Shown in pieces: positions 45,848-56,613 of a stretch of DNA of 64,000 nt. The notes under the pieces were generated by a model. The model was not told where the DNA came from. It saw only the letters and a list, made by a program, of their open reading frames with translations, and made no database searches. How positions within the stretch are numbered: position 1 is the stretch's first letter; each line of letters opens with the position of its first letter. Made by a program: the position numbers and the translations under genes. This DNA comes from Echinometra lucunter (taxonomy: Eukaryota; Echinodermata; Echinoidea; Camarodonta; Echinometridae), in contig CM057151.1 in NCBI GenBank assembly GCA_029962745.1, positions 6,502,192-6,566,191 of the forward strand. The letters are read 5' to 3'.

Positions 45848-46052
45848 TGCCTATCACCCGATGAAATCCTTGACACCTTGAGCTTGATCCCATCGGAAGG
45901 CATCATACCACTTCAGTTCCTCCAGCTGTGCCCCATCCTACTCCAGCAGTTAGATAGCCATGCCTGCATAGTCTATGATGTCCATGGGCACAACCACACC
46001 GATGAACCCCCAACCCCTGCCCAGGATCCTGCCACCCTTCACTTAGGACAAT
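45848..46052 (+). CDS. LIV-1 ZIP zinc transporter, coding exon 2
   Basis: Residues 172-239 plus one base. It starts in phase 0 right after the acceptor TTCTAG with CLSPDEILDTLSLI and continues with QFLQLCPILLQQLDSHACI. This is the PAL-motif-containing domain of LIV-1 ZIPs, which in mammals mediates ectodomain dimerisation. Here the PAL triad reads PIL. Cys172, Cys199 and Cys211 are the conserved disulfide-type cysteines of this domain by position. A short His-bearing stretch DVHGHNHTD precedes the first membrane helix. It ends GGACAAT|GTAAGG in phase 1. Confidence 0.88.
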
Positions 46053-46358
46053 GTAAGGATCTTAGCCATCTAGTTAACTTTTTCATTGACATTACTGTCT
46101 CGATGTGAGAGCAATTAGAGTAATTTGAAAAAAATTTGTGACCTGTTATGTATGTTAATCTTAATTTTTCTATTAATTTCTAAGATGTTTTGAAATGAAA
46201 TAATTATCAACGTGCAAGATATCTTTTTCATCAATATGTGCTTAAATTCATTTGTATCTTTTGTATTTATGTATACATGTACATATGTTTGTAATTGAAC
46301 CATGTAGATGCTACAAACTATGCAGACCCTATCTCCTTTGTTCACTTGCCCACTTTTT

Positions 46359-48190
46359 GTCTCGCCCACCGGAGGTGAAGGCGAGACTAAGGGATCCAAA
46401 TGTCGTCCGTCCGTCGTCCGTCCGTCGTCCGTCCGTCGTCCGTCCGTCCGTCCGTCACAAACGTTATGAAAGATAACTTGGCAACCGTGACTCACTTTTC
46501 AACCAAACTTGGGTTGTAGATGCACTAAGGGGACCTGCATGTTATGGTCCAGTCAGAGGTCACATGGTAAGGTCAAAGGTCATTTCAGGTCAAACGTTAA
46601 AGTTTACGTGCAAGACTCTCTTATGACACAAAACTCTGCAACCGTGACTCACTTTTCAACCAAACTTGGGTTGTAGATGCCCTAAGCGGACCTGCATGTT
46701 ATGCTCTAGTCAGAGGTCACATGGTAAGGTCAAAGGTCATTTTAGGTCAAACGTTAAAATTTACGTGCAAGACTCTCTTATGACACAAAACTCTGCAACT
46801 GTGTGACACTGTTCAATCAAACTTGGGTTGTAGATGCACTAAGGGGACCTGCATCTTATTGTCCAGTCAGAGGTCACATGGTAAGGTCAAAGGTCATTTC
46901 AGGTCAAATGTTAAAGTTGACGTGCAAGACTCTCTTATCACACATAACTTTGCAACCGTGACTCACTTTTCAACCAAACTTGGGTTGTAGATGCACTGAG
47001 GGGACCTGCATGTTATGGTCCAGTCAGAGGTCACATGGTAAGGTCAAAGGTCATTTCAGGTCAAACGTTGAAGTTTACGTGCAAGACTCTCTTATGACTC
47101 AAAACTCTGCAACCGTGTGACACTTATCTATCAAACTTGGGTTGTCGATGCACTAAGGGGACCTGCATGTTATGGTCCAGTCATAGGTCACATGGTAAGG
47201 TCAAAGGTCATTTCAGGTCAAACATTAAAGTTTACGTGCAAGACTCTCTTATGACACAAAACTCTGCAACCGTGTGACACTTATCTATCAAACTTGGGTT
47301 GTAGATGCACTAAGGGGACCTGCATGTTATGGTCCAGTCAGAGGTCACATGGTAAGGTCAAAGGTCATTTCAGGTCAAACGTTGAAGTTTACGTGCAAGA
47401 CTCTCTTATGACTCAAAACTCTGCAACCGTGTGACACTTATCTATCAAACTTGGGTTGTCGATGCACTAAGGGGACCTGCATGTTATGGTCCAGTCATAG
47501 GTCACATGGTAAGGTCAAAGGTCATTTCAGGTCAAACATTAAAGTTTACGTGCAAGACTCTCTTATGACACAAAACTCTGCAACCGTGTGACACTTATCT
47601 ATCAAACTTGGGTTGTAGATGCACTAAGGGGACCTGCATGTTATGGTCCAGTCAGAGGTCACATGGTCAGGTCAAAGGTCATTACAGGTCAAACGTTGAA
47701 CGGTTAAAGTTTACGTGCAAGACTCTCTTATGACACAAAACTTTGCAACCGTGTCACACTTTTCAGTCAAACTTGGGTTGCAGATCACTAAGGGGAAGTG
47801 CATGTTATCATTCTGTTGGACTTCACATGATAAGGTGAAAGGTCATTGGAGGTCATATGTTACAGATGTTTTCAAATTCTTGAATTTGCTTTTCCTCTGT
47901 CATTTCTTGTTTCAAACGTTAAAGTTTACCTGCAAGACTCTCTTATGACACATAACTTGGCACATGTTGCTGCAGTAGCAAGCAAATTTGGATGATAGAT
48001 TCACTAGGGGTACATTCATGCTGTTGTGCCATCAGGTCACATGGTAAGGTTAAAGGTCATTTTAGGTCAAACATTAAAGTTTACCTGCAAGACTTTCTTG
48101 TGAATCAAACTTGGTTAGGGATGTACTTGGGGAAACTTTCGTGTTATTTAGTCACGGGTGGGCGAGACACAATCTTGCTATTGGCTTGTA
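46359..48190. mobile_element. AGGTCA-repeat cassette, copy 1 (ZIP intron 2)
   Basis: The left terminus GTCTCGCCCACCGGAGGTGA and right terminus GGTGGGCGAGACACAATC contain inverted GTCTCGCCCACC. After a (GTCC/GTC) stretch (46398-46457) come about ten ~157-bp monomers (AACTCTGCAACCGTG, CAAACTTGGGTTGTAGATGC, GGGGACCTGCATGTTATGG, CAGAGGTCACATGGTAAGGT). Perfect AGGTCAAAGGTCA occurs at 46570, 46727, 46884, 47041, 47198, 47355, 47512 and 47669, exactly 157 bp apart. Two more monomers near 47834 and 48047 are degenerate. No transposase is present. Confidence 0.93.
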
Positions 48191-48620
48191 TTTTGTCTAC
48201 ACTGTAGTCCTTTTCATTGCCATCTCTCATTACATGTGTATCAATAATTAATACCCAATGTGATCCACAGTATCCTTTTCAGATTAATGTAAGAAAATCT
48301 AAATTTTGGTGATCTTACTAAAACTTGTGTACCGTGGTCACCTACAAGAAAGCTCTTCCTGTATTCATTAACTACATAAAATAATGAAATATGCCATAAA
48401 AGCAGAAGTGCATGTATATTAATTACTGGCAGACCTTGTTTGCATCAGAATGTGTTTAATTAATAAATAATATCCTGACTTGATATAAAATAGAATATCA
48501 GCTTTAATTAGCTAAATTGGCCTTGCGTGGGATCTAGTCTACCACCGTTGGACTTTGCATTTTTCATTACTCTGATCCCAAGGTGAGCTTCCTCCTCTTT
48601 CTCGTTAGTTCATTTTGTAA
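48191..48620. other. Intronic spacer without features
   Basis: AT-rich; nothing recognised. Confidence 0.4.
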
Positions 48621-48956
48621 ATGCCTCCACCCACTGAAGGTGGTGCTGAAGGCATGTTTTTGGGTTGCCCGTCAGTCCCACTTTTTTGTCAACGTGAATT
48701 CTCAAGAACAGTTTGAGGTGTGAACTTCAAACTTGATACTAGTATGTATCATCAAAGGAAGATGATTTGATTAGATTTTGGGGTAAGTAGGTCAAAGGTC
48801 ATAGGGTCAGAAAAGTATTTGAAATTACATGTATATGCAAATATTGTGTTTTCATGGTGGGTATTTTAGTCAAAGATGAGTAAAATATATTTTTGGGTGG
48901 AACAGGTCATTGTTGAGATGTGCATAAATTAAAAATTGCGTGGAAGGCGGAGGCAT
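48621..48956. mobile_element. TIR element of a second family carrying one DR1 motif
   Basis: The ends ATGCCTCCACCCACTGAAGG and AAGGCGGAGGCAT are inverted over about 9-11 bp. The interior has GTCAACGTGAATTCTCAAGA, GTGTGAACTTCAAACTTGAT and a perfect AGGTCAAAGGTCA near 48788. A left-end relative (GTGCCTCCGCCCCACCGTAG) lies at 61719. Confidence 0.7.
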
Positions 48957-49924
48957 AATTGTCAGTCATGCGTAGTCAAATTGCTCTTGTTTTTCTTGTT
49001 TTTCTTGTTTCTTATGAAAGGGCATCCATGTCCATGACTTTTTTTAATATACACAATGATCCCTAATTTCATATATATTGAATGATAGAACATCATCAGT
49101 TTGGAAACGCAGGGTTTCACAAAATAGACTGCATCATGATTTTATTAGTGGTGCACCACTTTGCATTACATAATTTATGTTTGTGCTCTTAATGCATGCT
49201 GTTGGATATGGTGAATGACAGGTAGTGATCCCTTCCAAAACTGAAGTCATAATTCATGCATACCTACCTGAATTTCAGCACATCTGTTCCGGTGTTCTGG
49301 GAAATGTTTTTTATTCTTTATTTTATTGAAAGATATATTCTAAATTATAACAATCAAAATGCAATATTGGTTCAAGGAATGACTTTGCATCTACAATGTA
49401 GGTGGCTGAGTATGCAGAGGACATCTGTGTAAACACCTATTTTATGAAAAATTGGAAATTTGAGATACATGTCTGTCACGATAGTCAAACTCCTTTTGCT
49501 AAAATCAAACTGAAATGATTTTCAGAATACCCCTGTGGTCATCATTGATTAGTGAAAGAAGCTTGTGTTTTTGATAAATGTATGCTAAAACTAAAAGTAT
49601 ACCATAAGGTGATCGATTCTTTCAAGAAGAGTATTGATTTATTGTTGGTTGACATTTATCTGTAACGAGATATGTCATTATTGGATGGTTAATGCTTGTC
49701 TGATCATGTGATCACTTGCTGATATGACGGAAGTGATGTACATGAAAGCACCTGCTTATCTTAGCATTTGAATTGTGGGTTTTGAAAGGAACTCAGTATT
49801 TGGTAAAAGAAAGTTCTGTAAATTGTGAAGCATGATCAGTATGAAGACTGGTAAATAGAAGGAAGAGGACTGAAGATTGAAGATGAGGGAAGACAAATAT
49901 ACACACATTTTTCCCTAATTTTTT
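48957..49924. other. Intronic spacer without features
   Basis: AT-rich; no repeat, exon or regulatory structure could be supported. Confidence 0.4.
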
Positions 49925-51692
49925 TGTCTCGCCCACCGGAGGTGAAGGCGAGACTAAGGGATCCAAATGTCGTCCGTCCGTCGTCCGTCACAAACGTTAT
50001 GAAAGATAACTTGGCAACCGTGACTCACTTTTCAACCAAACTTGGGTTGTAGATGCACTAAGGGGACCTGCATGTTATGGTCCAGTCAGAGGTCACATGG
50101 TAAGGTCAAAGGTCATTTCAGGTCAAACGTTAAAGTTTACGTGCAAGACTCTCTTATGACACAAAACTCTGCAACCGTGACTCACTTTTCAACCAAACTT
50201 GGGTTGTAGATGCCCTAAGCGGACCTGCATGTTATGCTCTAGTCAGAGGTCACATGGTAAGGTCAAAGGTCATTTTAGGTCAAACGTTAAAATTTACGTG
50301 CAAGACTCTCTTATGACACAAAACTCTGCAACTGTGTGACACTGTTCAATCAAACTTGGGTTGTAGATGCACTAAGGGGACCTGCATCTTATTGTCCAGT
50401 CAGAGGTCACATGGTAAGGTCAAAGGTCATTTCAGGTCAAATGTTAAAGTTGACGTGCAAGACTCTCTTATCACACATAACTTTGCAACCGTGACTCACT
50501 TTTCAACCAAACTTGGGTTGTAGATGCACTGAGGGGACCTGCATGTTATGGTCCAGTCAGAGGTCACATGGTAAGGTCAAAGGTCATTTCAGGTCAAACG
50601 TTGAAGTTTACGTGCAAGACTCTCTTATGACTCAAAACTCTGCAACCGTGTGACACCTATCTATCAAACTTGGGTTGTCGATGCACTAAGGGGACCTGCA
50701 TGTTATGGTCCAGTCATAGGTCACATGGTAAGGTCAAAGGTCATTTGAGGTCACATTGTTATAGAGTACCTGCAAGACTCTTTTTTACATATGTTAAAGT
50801 TTACCTGCAAGACTCTCTTATGACACATAACTTGGCAACTTTTGGTCCAATGGCAACCAAACTTGGGTGATAGATGCACTAGGGTAACATCATGTTGTGG
50901 TGCTATTTGAGGTCACATGGTGAGTCAAAGGTCATTTGAGGTCAAATGTTAGAGTTTACCTGCAAGACTCTCTTATGACAAATAACTTTGTAACCGTTGC
51001 TCCCTTTTCACCTAAACTTGGGTCATAGATGTACTTGGGGGACCTTTGTGTTATAGTGGCATCGGATGTCACATGGTAAGGTCAAAGGTCATTTTATTTC
51101 AAATGTTAAAGTTTACCTGCAAGACTCTCTTATGACACATAATTTGACAACTGTTGGTCCAATGGCAACCAGACTTTGGTGATAGATGCATTAGGGGTAA
51201 CATCTTGTTGTGGTGCTGTTGGAGGTCACATGATGAGGTCGAAGGTCATTTGAGGTCAAATGTTATAGTTTACCTACAAGACTCTCATGACAAATAACTT
51301 TGCAACCGTTGCTCCCTTTTCAACTAAACTTGGGTCATAGATGCACTTAGGGGACCTTCATGTTATAGAGGCATCGGATGTCACATGGTAAGGTCAAAGG
51401 TCATTTTATTTCGAACGTTAAAGTTTACCTGCAAGATTCTCTTGTGACACATAACTTGACAACTGTTGGTCCAATGGCAACCAAACTTTGGTGATAGATG
51501 CACTAGGGGTAACATCATGTTGTGGTGCTGTCAGAGGTCACATGGTGAGGTCAAAGGTCATTTTAGGTCAAACATAAAAGTTTACCTGCAAGACTTTCTT
51601 GTGACATCAAACTTGGTTAGGGATGTACTTGGGGAAACTTTTGTGTTATTTAGTCACGGGTGGGCGAGACACAATCTTGCTATTGGCTTGTT
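49925..51692. mobile_element. AGGTCA-repeat cassette, copy 2 (ZIP intron 2)
   Basis: It has the same termini as copy 1, and the first five monomers match nearly base for base, including private variants (ATGCCCTAAGCGGACC in monomer 2, GCATCTTATTGTCC in monomer 3). The later monomers differ (GGTCCAATGGCAACC, CATCGGATGTCACATGG). Perfect AGGTCAAAGGTCA occurs at 50103, 50260, 50417, 50574, 50731, 51079, 51391 and 51548. The GTCC stretch at the left is shorter than in copy 1. Confidence 0.93.
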
Positions 51693-52161
51693 TTTCGTTG
51701 TTGTCAATATTCATGATAGAAATTTATTATTTAATATATTGATTAAAGCATATATTCCAAGATACTAGAAAATCATTGAGGAGTGTTAAAAAAAGGATCA
51801 ATTAAATGTAAAATATGCAGGTAGTTTGCTTGATGCTCTGCATGCATACTTAACTCATTGAGCATGATTTGATTTCAGTATAACACACATTTTTCATAGA
51901 CCCTCACACAAGTTACCTTAGCTTTAGTGTTCAGTGGATTAAAGATTTTATGATTTCATGAATTTTCTGATTCAGAAAACTCTGTAGGAAAGTAAGGAAA
52001 CTTAATATTATGTAGGTTTTGTGCTGGTGAAGGGATTTAGGCCTGTATCAGTATGTGTTTAATGACACAGTATGAACTTGAACACCTTTCTATTTGGCTG
52101 GTAGATGTACATTGTAGATGTACATGTATACCTGTAACAATTCACACGTTGGCCCAGCCGT

Positions 52162-52187
52162 GGGGGGGGGGGGGGGGGGGGGGGGGG
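52162..52187 (+). repeat. Poly-G run of 26 bases
   Basis: Uninterrupted G homopolymer, the longest in the window. The assembled length is unreliable. Confidence 0.85.
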
Positions 52188-52786
52188 TTGCAAGCTAAGC
52201 TGTTGTTACATGTAGTTTGTTTTTTCCCTTTTTTAGGTACTGTTCTGGAGAGGGTGGGAGGGGCAAGGAAACCTACATGTATGCCACAGTGCTATCTGTT
52301 TGCTTTCATATCATGAATTCTTCCAAAGTTGCTTAGCTACACTGCATGTGGAGTTTTTTGACACATTTTTTTTCTAGATACATTCCACTTTACCAAATAT
52401 ACCCCCCTCCCCAACAACTGAATGGATATATTTACTTGTACGCGTATGACTTCAGAGTAATATCACCCATTACCACCATGCATGGAAGAGGTGCATTGAA
52501 TTACATTCAAAATGTGATGAAGCTGCATACTGAATATGCACATCTTCTGATCCTTTCGTATGTTTATAAATCTCAATTGCATTTTTATCATACATATTTA
52601 AGGGTTGTTATTCAAGCCTGCTTTCCTAAGACCATTCCACATTATTGTATGTGCCTTACCTTTACATGTATACTGATTAAAGACTTTCCATACACTGCCA
52701 TAATGTATAAACTTGATCAGACTGTGATCATATTGCATTCTGCTTTTTACATGATATTAGCTTGTTCTCATTTTATAATATTGTAA

Positions 52787-52830
52787 ATGTATTGTTTGTG
52801 GAAACTGAATAATAAACTTGAACTTGAACT
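52787..52830 (+). repeat. Retroposon 3' tail (AACTTG)n
   Basis: GTTTGTGGAAACTGAATAAT AAACTTGAACTTGAACTAG is the kind of short tandem-repeat tail left by LINE/SINE insertions. The upstream body is not recognisable. Confidence 0.5.
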
Positions 52831-53993
52831 AGAAAAGCTACGAAAAGGCATTCAGACAGATATGCCATCATACAAAAATCCCTTACCAATCTTTATTCAA
52901 AGTAATCCATATAGAACTGTTATTCAATGAAATTGAATGGGTGAGTGAACTCTATTGAAGGTCACATAATGTGCTTGGTTGCTGACCACAAAAATTGTGA
53001 CTCTTGAGTCTGAGTTGAAATCAGCAAAGTTGGTCCAAAAGCATATGTTTACCGTTACACGGCAGGCTTGAGAGAGATAGAAATAATTGGATGAATGCAG
53101 TTTTCTTGAATTTGTCTGTGACCCACAGCATGTGTCAATTATATAGGTGCATGATGTGCATCATTTACTTGATACTTTTCGAGGGGTGTTCAAATTACCC
53201 TGTGGAATCATACATGTATATCTGTGTCAAATTTGTAAGAAATATTTCATAAGCTACATTTCAAATGCTATACATATGTCTTGAATCTTGTTTGTTAGAA
53301 ATGGCTCCAGAAGTGCATGAATCTGATGTTCTTTGATACCACATATTTTTGTAGTTGATAATGCTGAAATTATGTTTAATTTGCTGTTTTGCTGGGTTTT
53401 TTTGTGATACATGTGTTCAGACATTCATGTATGCCTACAATTTGATAATGCACTCTCTCTTGCAATATCCTGTGTACCCCCTCCCACCCCAAACATACAA
53501 ATTTTGATAATGCACTGTATCTTGTAATATACTATTATCACATGAAAACTCTTTTCTACTTAAATTTTTCTTTTTGTATTATACTTGTGTGCTGTATATT
53601 AGCCTTTTAGGTAAAATTTTCTTCCATTTTGATAAGTGAATGTTAATGAAATCATGACAAAAAAATCCAGTTTTCTAGATTTTGAATTTTATATTCTGGG
53701 GAATTCTATCTCACTAACCAGTGACTTGTAGAAATGAGAATTTGTTTGTCTCAGCCTGGATGTTTAAAGTGAATGAGATAGTGGTATGCATCCTTGAATG
53801 CTCCATGCACATGTCGTACATGCTGACTTTTCTTCTCTTAGAATTTTTACGCCTGTATGTAGATTGATAATAATCAGTCTACACAAACAAGCTTTAAATT
53901 TCCATCTGAAGCACTGACTGACTGATATTTGCAGAACTTGACAACCATGTGAACTAAAAATTAGCCCTCTGCCTTCCTCTGTATCTTTGACAG

Positions 53994-54169
53994 TATGGGG
54001 TTACTCTATTGGAGCAGTGACGATGATCAGTGTTGCTTCGGTAACCTGCATCATGATGGTGCCATGCATTCAACGCTTCCCGATTGCGTACGGTCGTCTA
54101 TTGTCGTTTCTTGTTGCCATGGCAGTGGGCACGCTTAGTGGTGACTCTGTGCTTCATCTTCTTCCTCAT
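53994..54169 (+). CDS. LIV-1 ZIP zinc transporter, coding exon 3 (TM I-II)
   Basis: Enters in phase 1 (split codon T|TA, Leu) after TTTGACAG. It encodes WGYSIGAVTMISVASVTCIM, the first membrane helix with the typical (V/A)WGY start, then RLLSFLVAMAVGTLSGDSVL HLLPH, the second helix. AVGTxSGDxxLHLLPH is nearly identical to the LIV-1 consensus, especially ZIP6/ZIP10. The charged Asp of SGD and the terminal His are conserved. It ends CCTCAT|GTAAGT in phase 0. Exon lengths are consistent: 205 + 176 bases make 127 codons. Confidence 0.95.
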
Positions 54170-55183
54170 GTAAGTGAGATACCACCATTAAAACCCCTTT
54201 ATCAAAAAATACCAATGAGAAAGCAGTTCTTAATAATCAAAGTGAGAGAGTATTGTATTTATACCATTGTTTGTTCATGGAGAAATACCACACAAGTTTC
54301 AGAATTGCTTCCATGAATGAAGTTCATTGCTAATTTGCAAAGATATTATTAATTCATGTGCTTACGTCAGCTTTTTGGCCAACTCAGTAACCTTTCTGAA
54401 TGATTTATTGTTTTTGAGTATTAATGCAAAGTTGCCTGGAGTAATTGTACTTGTAAAACTAACTATAATCTTGTAGATAGAATTTTAGTGATATGGACTA
54501 CAGTTAAAAGTACCATTTGACCTTGTTGGGGAAATGACATCAAACCTATCCAAAGAGTTTATTACTGGTGTTTACAAGATAACCAAATTGAAAATACTGA
54601 GTAAAATTTTTTCTGTGATTAATTTTCCTAATGTTGCACTAATGCATTAATAGATACAAAAGAGTCTATCTTCTATTTCAATATGCTTAGCAATAATCAT
54701 TTTTGGTAAATTTGTTATTATTTTTTACCATTGAAAAAGGAGTTGATTGCATTTTTCAGTCAAAAAATAAAGAAAAAAGTTGCATGTACACCATGTGGTA
54801 GTTAACAGAAACCTTTTGAAATGGCGAATTGATTTTTAGTTCAACTCAGTTCATTTAAATTATCCTAATATGGATCATAAATCTTTGATTTACTATGTCT
54901 CTATTTGGAGCAGTTTGATATATTTTCCATATATGATTTGATTTTTCTGTGCTGTATTCTGATTAAAGCTGACAATATTAAGAGCTTCAGTTCTATGTTT
55001 TGGGAACATTTTGGGGTTTCCACATGTATATGGTTATGGAAAAATGCTTATTGTTTGCATGAAATAATTAATAGAGATTATTCAGTGTTATACTCTCAAA
55101 TAAAATTACACATATATAGAATCATTACAAAAGGTGGTATGATACATGCAAGTAATTGAGAAAATCACCTTTATTCACTTAAG
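54170..55183 (+). other. ZIP gene intron 3
   Basis: Consensus GTAAGT donor and TTATTCACTTAAG acceptor. AT-rich, no features seen. Confidence 0.85.
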
Positions 55184-55399
55184 GCGTTTGGGATACATGG
55201 GCACCAGGAGACAGAGGCATCGACACTTGAAACGGACCATGCCCACGAAACCCCTGCCCACGAAACCCATGCACATGCAGGAGAGACGGACACACACTTG
55301 GTGGTATGGAGAGGTTGTGTGGTGCTATTAGGCATCTTTAGCTTCTTCATCTTTGAGCAGACTATGCGAATGTGCCAAAAAAGACCCAAGAAAAGACTG
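55184..55399 (+). CDS. LIV-1 ZIP zinc transporter, coding exon 4 (His loop, TM III)
   Basis: 72 codons, phase 0 at both ends. It begins AFGIHGHQETEAS, directly after the HLLPH of exon 3. A short His-rich extracellular/lumenal loop follows (DHAHETPAHETHAHAGETDT), then VWRGCVVLLGIFSFFIFEQT, the third helix with the family's W(K/R)G start and F(F/L)xE end, and a basic juxtamembrane segment QKRPKKRL. It ends AGACTG|GTGAGT. Compared with ZIP6/10 the His loop is short; compared with ZIP8/14 it shares the AFG after the second helix. The mixed features keep the paralogue assignment open. Confidence 0.93.
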
Positions 55400-56613
55400 G
55401 TGAGTATTTTGGTCCTTTTTGTCCATTCAGTTTTCTTGAATCCTCTATCTACAGTATCTCTCATCTATCATGATTGCTGTTATCCTGAAGTTTTTGATGG
55501 CTAACATTAGATGAAATATATATGCAAGTAATATCAAGGTTTTCATATGGCAAATGTCTCTTGTTTTGTTCTATGCCTCTGTGCAAATTGAATGTATTCG
55601 GGTTGTAAACTACATGTAAAAGCAATAAAATTATGCTAATTCCATAAGGCATTTATCTACATATTTCCTACATATTTCATATATTTCTATCTGTGAAACC
55701 TAGCAGAATCAACAAAATCATATTTTCTGCTTTTAGTTATGAATAATTTGAGATAATTTTGTTTCATTTTTAAATTCTGGTCATACCCAAGAAATATGCC
55801 ATTTTTGCAGCCAATTTCAGGTCTTGGGTCCAATATGGATGATAAAACTAATTATTTCTTCTGTATGCACTAGATAGAAATGCAGTGCATTTGGTTTTCA
55901 TCAAATCTTTTTAATGAAACGCATTAGGGCAATTCCACGGTAAGGGTGTGATTCCGTTACCAACATTTTTAGACTTTCTGTTCCTCTTTTGTACTCTGCC
56001 TCCTTTCTCACCATTTGATACTCTATAAATATGCCCATTCTTTCATGTGAGCTCTTTCATTCCAACAGTTTTATTCTTACATTCATGATATTGTGGTATA
56101 AAACCTCAATAACAGAATTACCAGAAAAAAAATGCCAATTTTAAACTTCAAACATGTCCTTTGAAATCAAACATGCATTAAAGCAACAGAGACTAAGATT
56201 GTGGAATTCTTTATTGTTTCAGGTTTTTTTTTAAATTCAAAGATTTCGCTATTCAGGGCTATTCAAAGTGATTGTTTTTACTATAAATGTGAATGAAGTA
56301 AGGTGACTGTTTTTCCGACACGAAATTGCCCATTGGTTAATCCTCTGCTCAAGTGAACTGGGTGGCCCTCATATTAGGGCTTGGGAATGAAAGAACTTAG
56401 TAGTCTTTGGGTTAATCACTTTGTGATAGTTTTCACTTTGTTCCCAATCTGCAATGTAACCTAAACTTATGTCAAATAAGGAAAAAAAAGTTTGGGTAAG
56501 AATACAAAATGAACAGATTTTTTTTTCTTTTTTGTTGTTGTGAATTGCACTTTTTGATATTAATGCAGTGTTTAAACATGGATTGATAAAAAATGAATAA
56601 AAGAAATAGACCT

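Larger units (their letters stand above)
46053..53993 (+). other. ZIP gene intron 2 (7.9 kb)
   Basis: The donor is GTAAGG and the acceptor is GTATCTTTGACAG. It holds two AGGTCA-repeat cassettes (46359-48190, 49925-51692), another TIR element with a DR1 motif (48621-48956), a 26-base poly-G run (52162-52187) and a retroposon tail (52787-52830). The remaining sequence is AT-rich with no recognisable exon. Confidence 0.85.
51693..53993. other. Distal intron 2, mostly featureless
   Basis: AT-rich intronic sequence. The 146-codon frame at 52346-52786 is AT-driven and lacks domain or splice support. The poly-G run at 52162-52187 and the tail at 52787-52830 are listed separately. Confidence 0.45.

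Noticed and set aside
46359..51692. Regularly spaced repeats suggesting a CRISPR-like array
   Set aside because: Whole 157-bp monomers repeat without unique spacers, in a eukaryotic intron; this is a satellite-type array in a transposon-bounded cassette.
52346..52786. 146-residue ORF in ZIP intron 2
   Set aside because: AT-driven Tyr/Ile/His-rich composition, no domain, and no acceptor or donor at sensible places.
55400..55504. Extension of ZIP exon 4 past 55399
   Set aside because: A consensus GTGAGT donor lies exactly at the family boundary; the read-through sequence is unrelated and soon stops.
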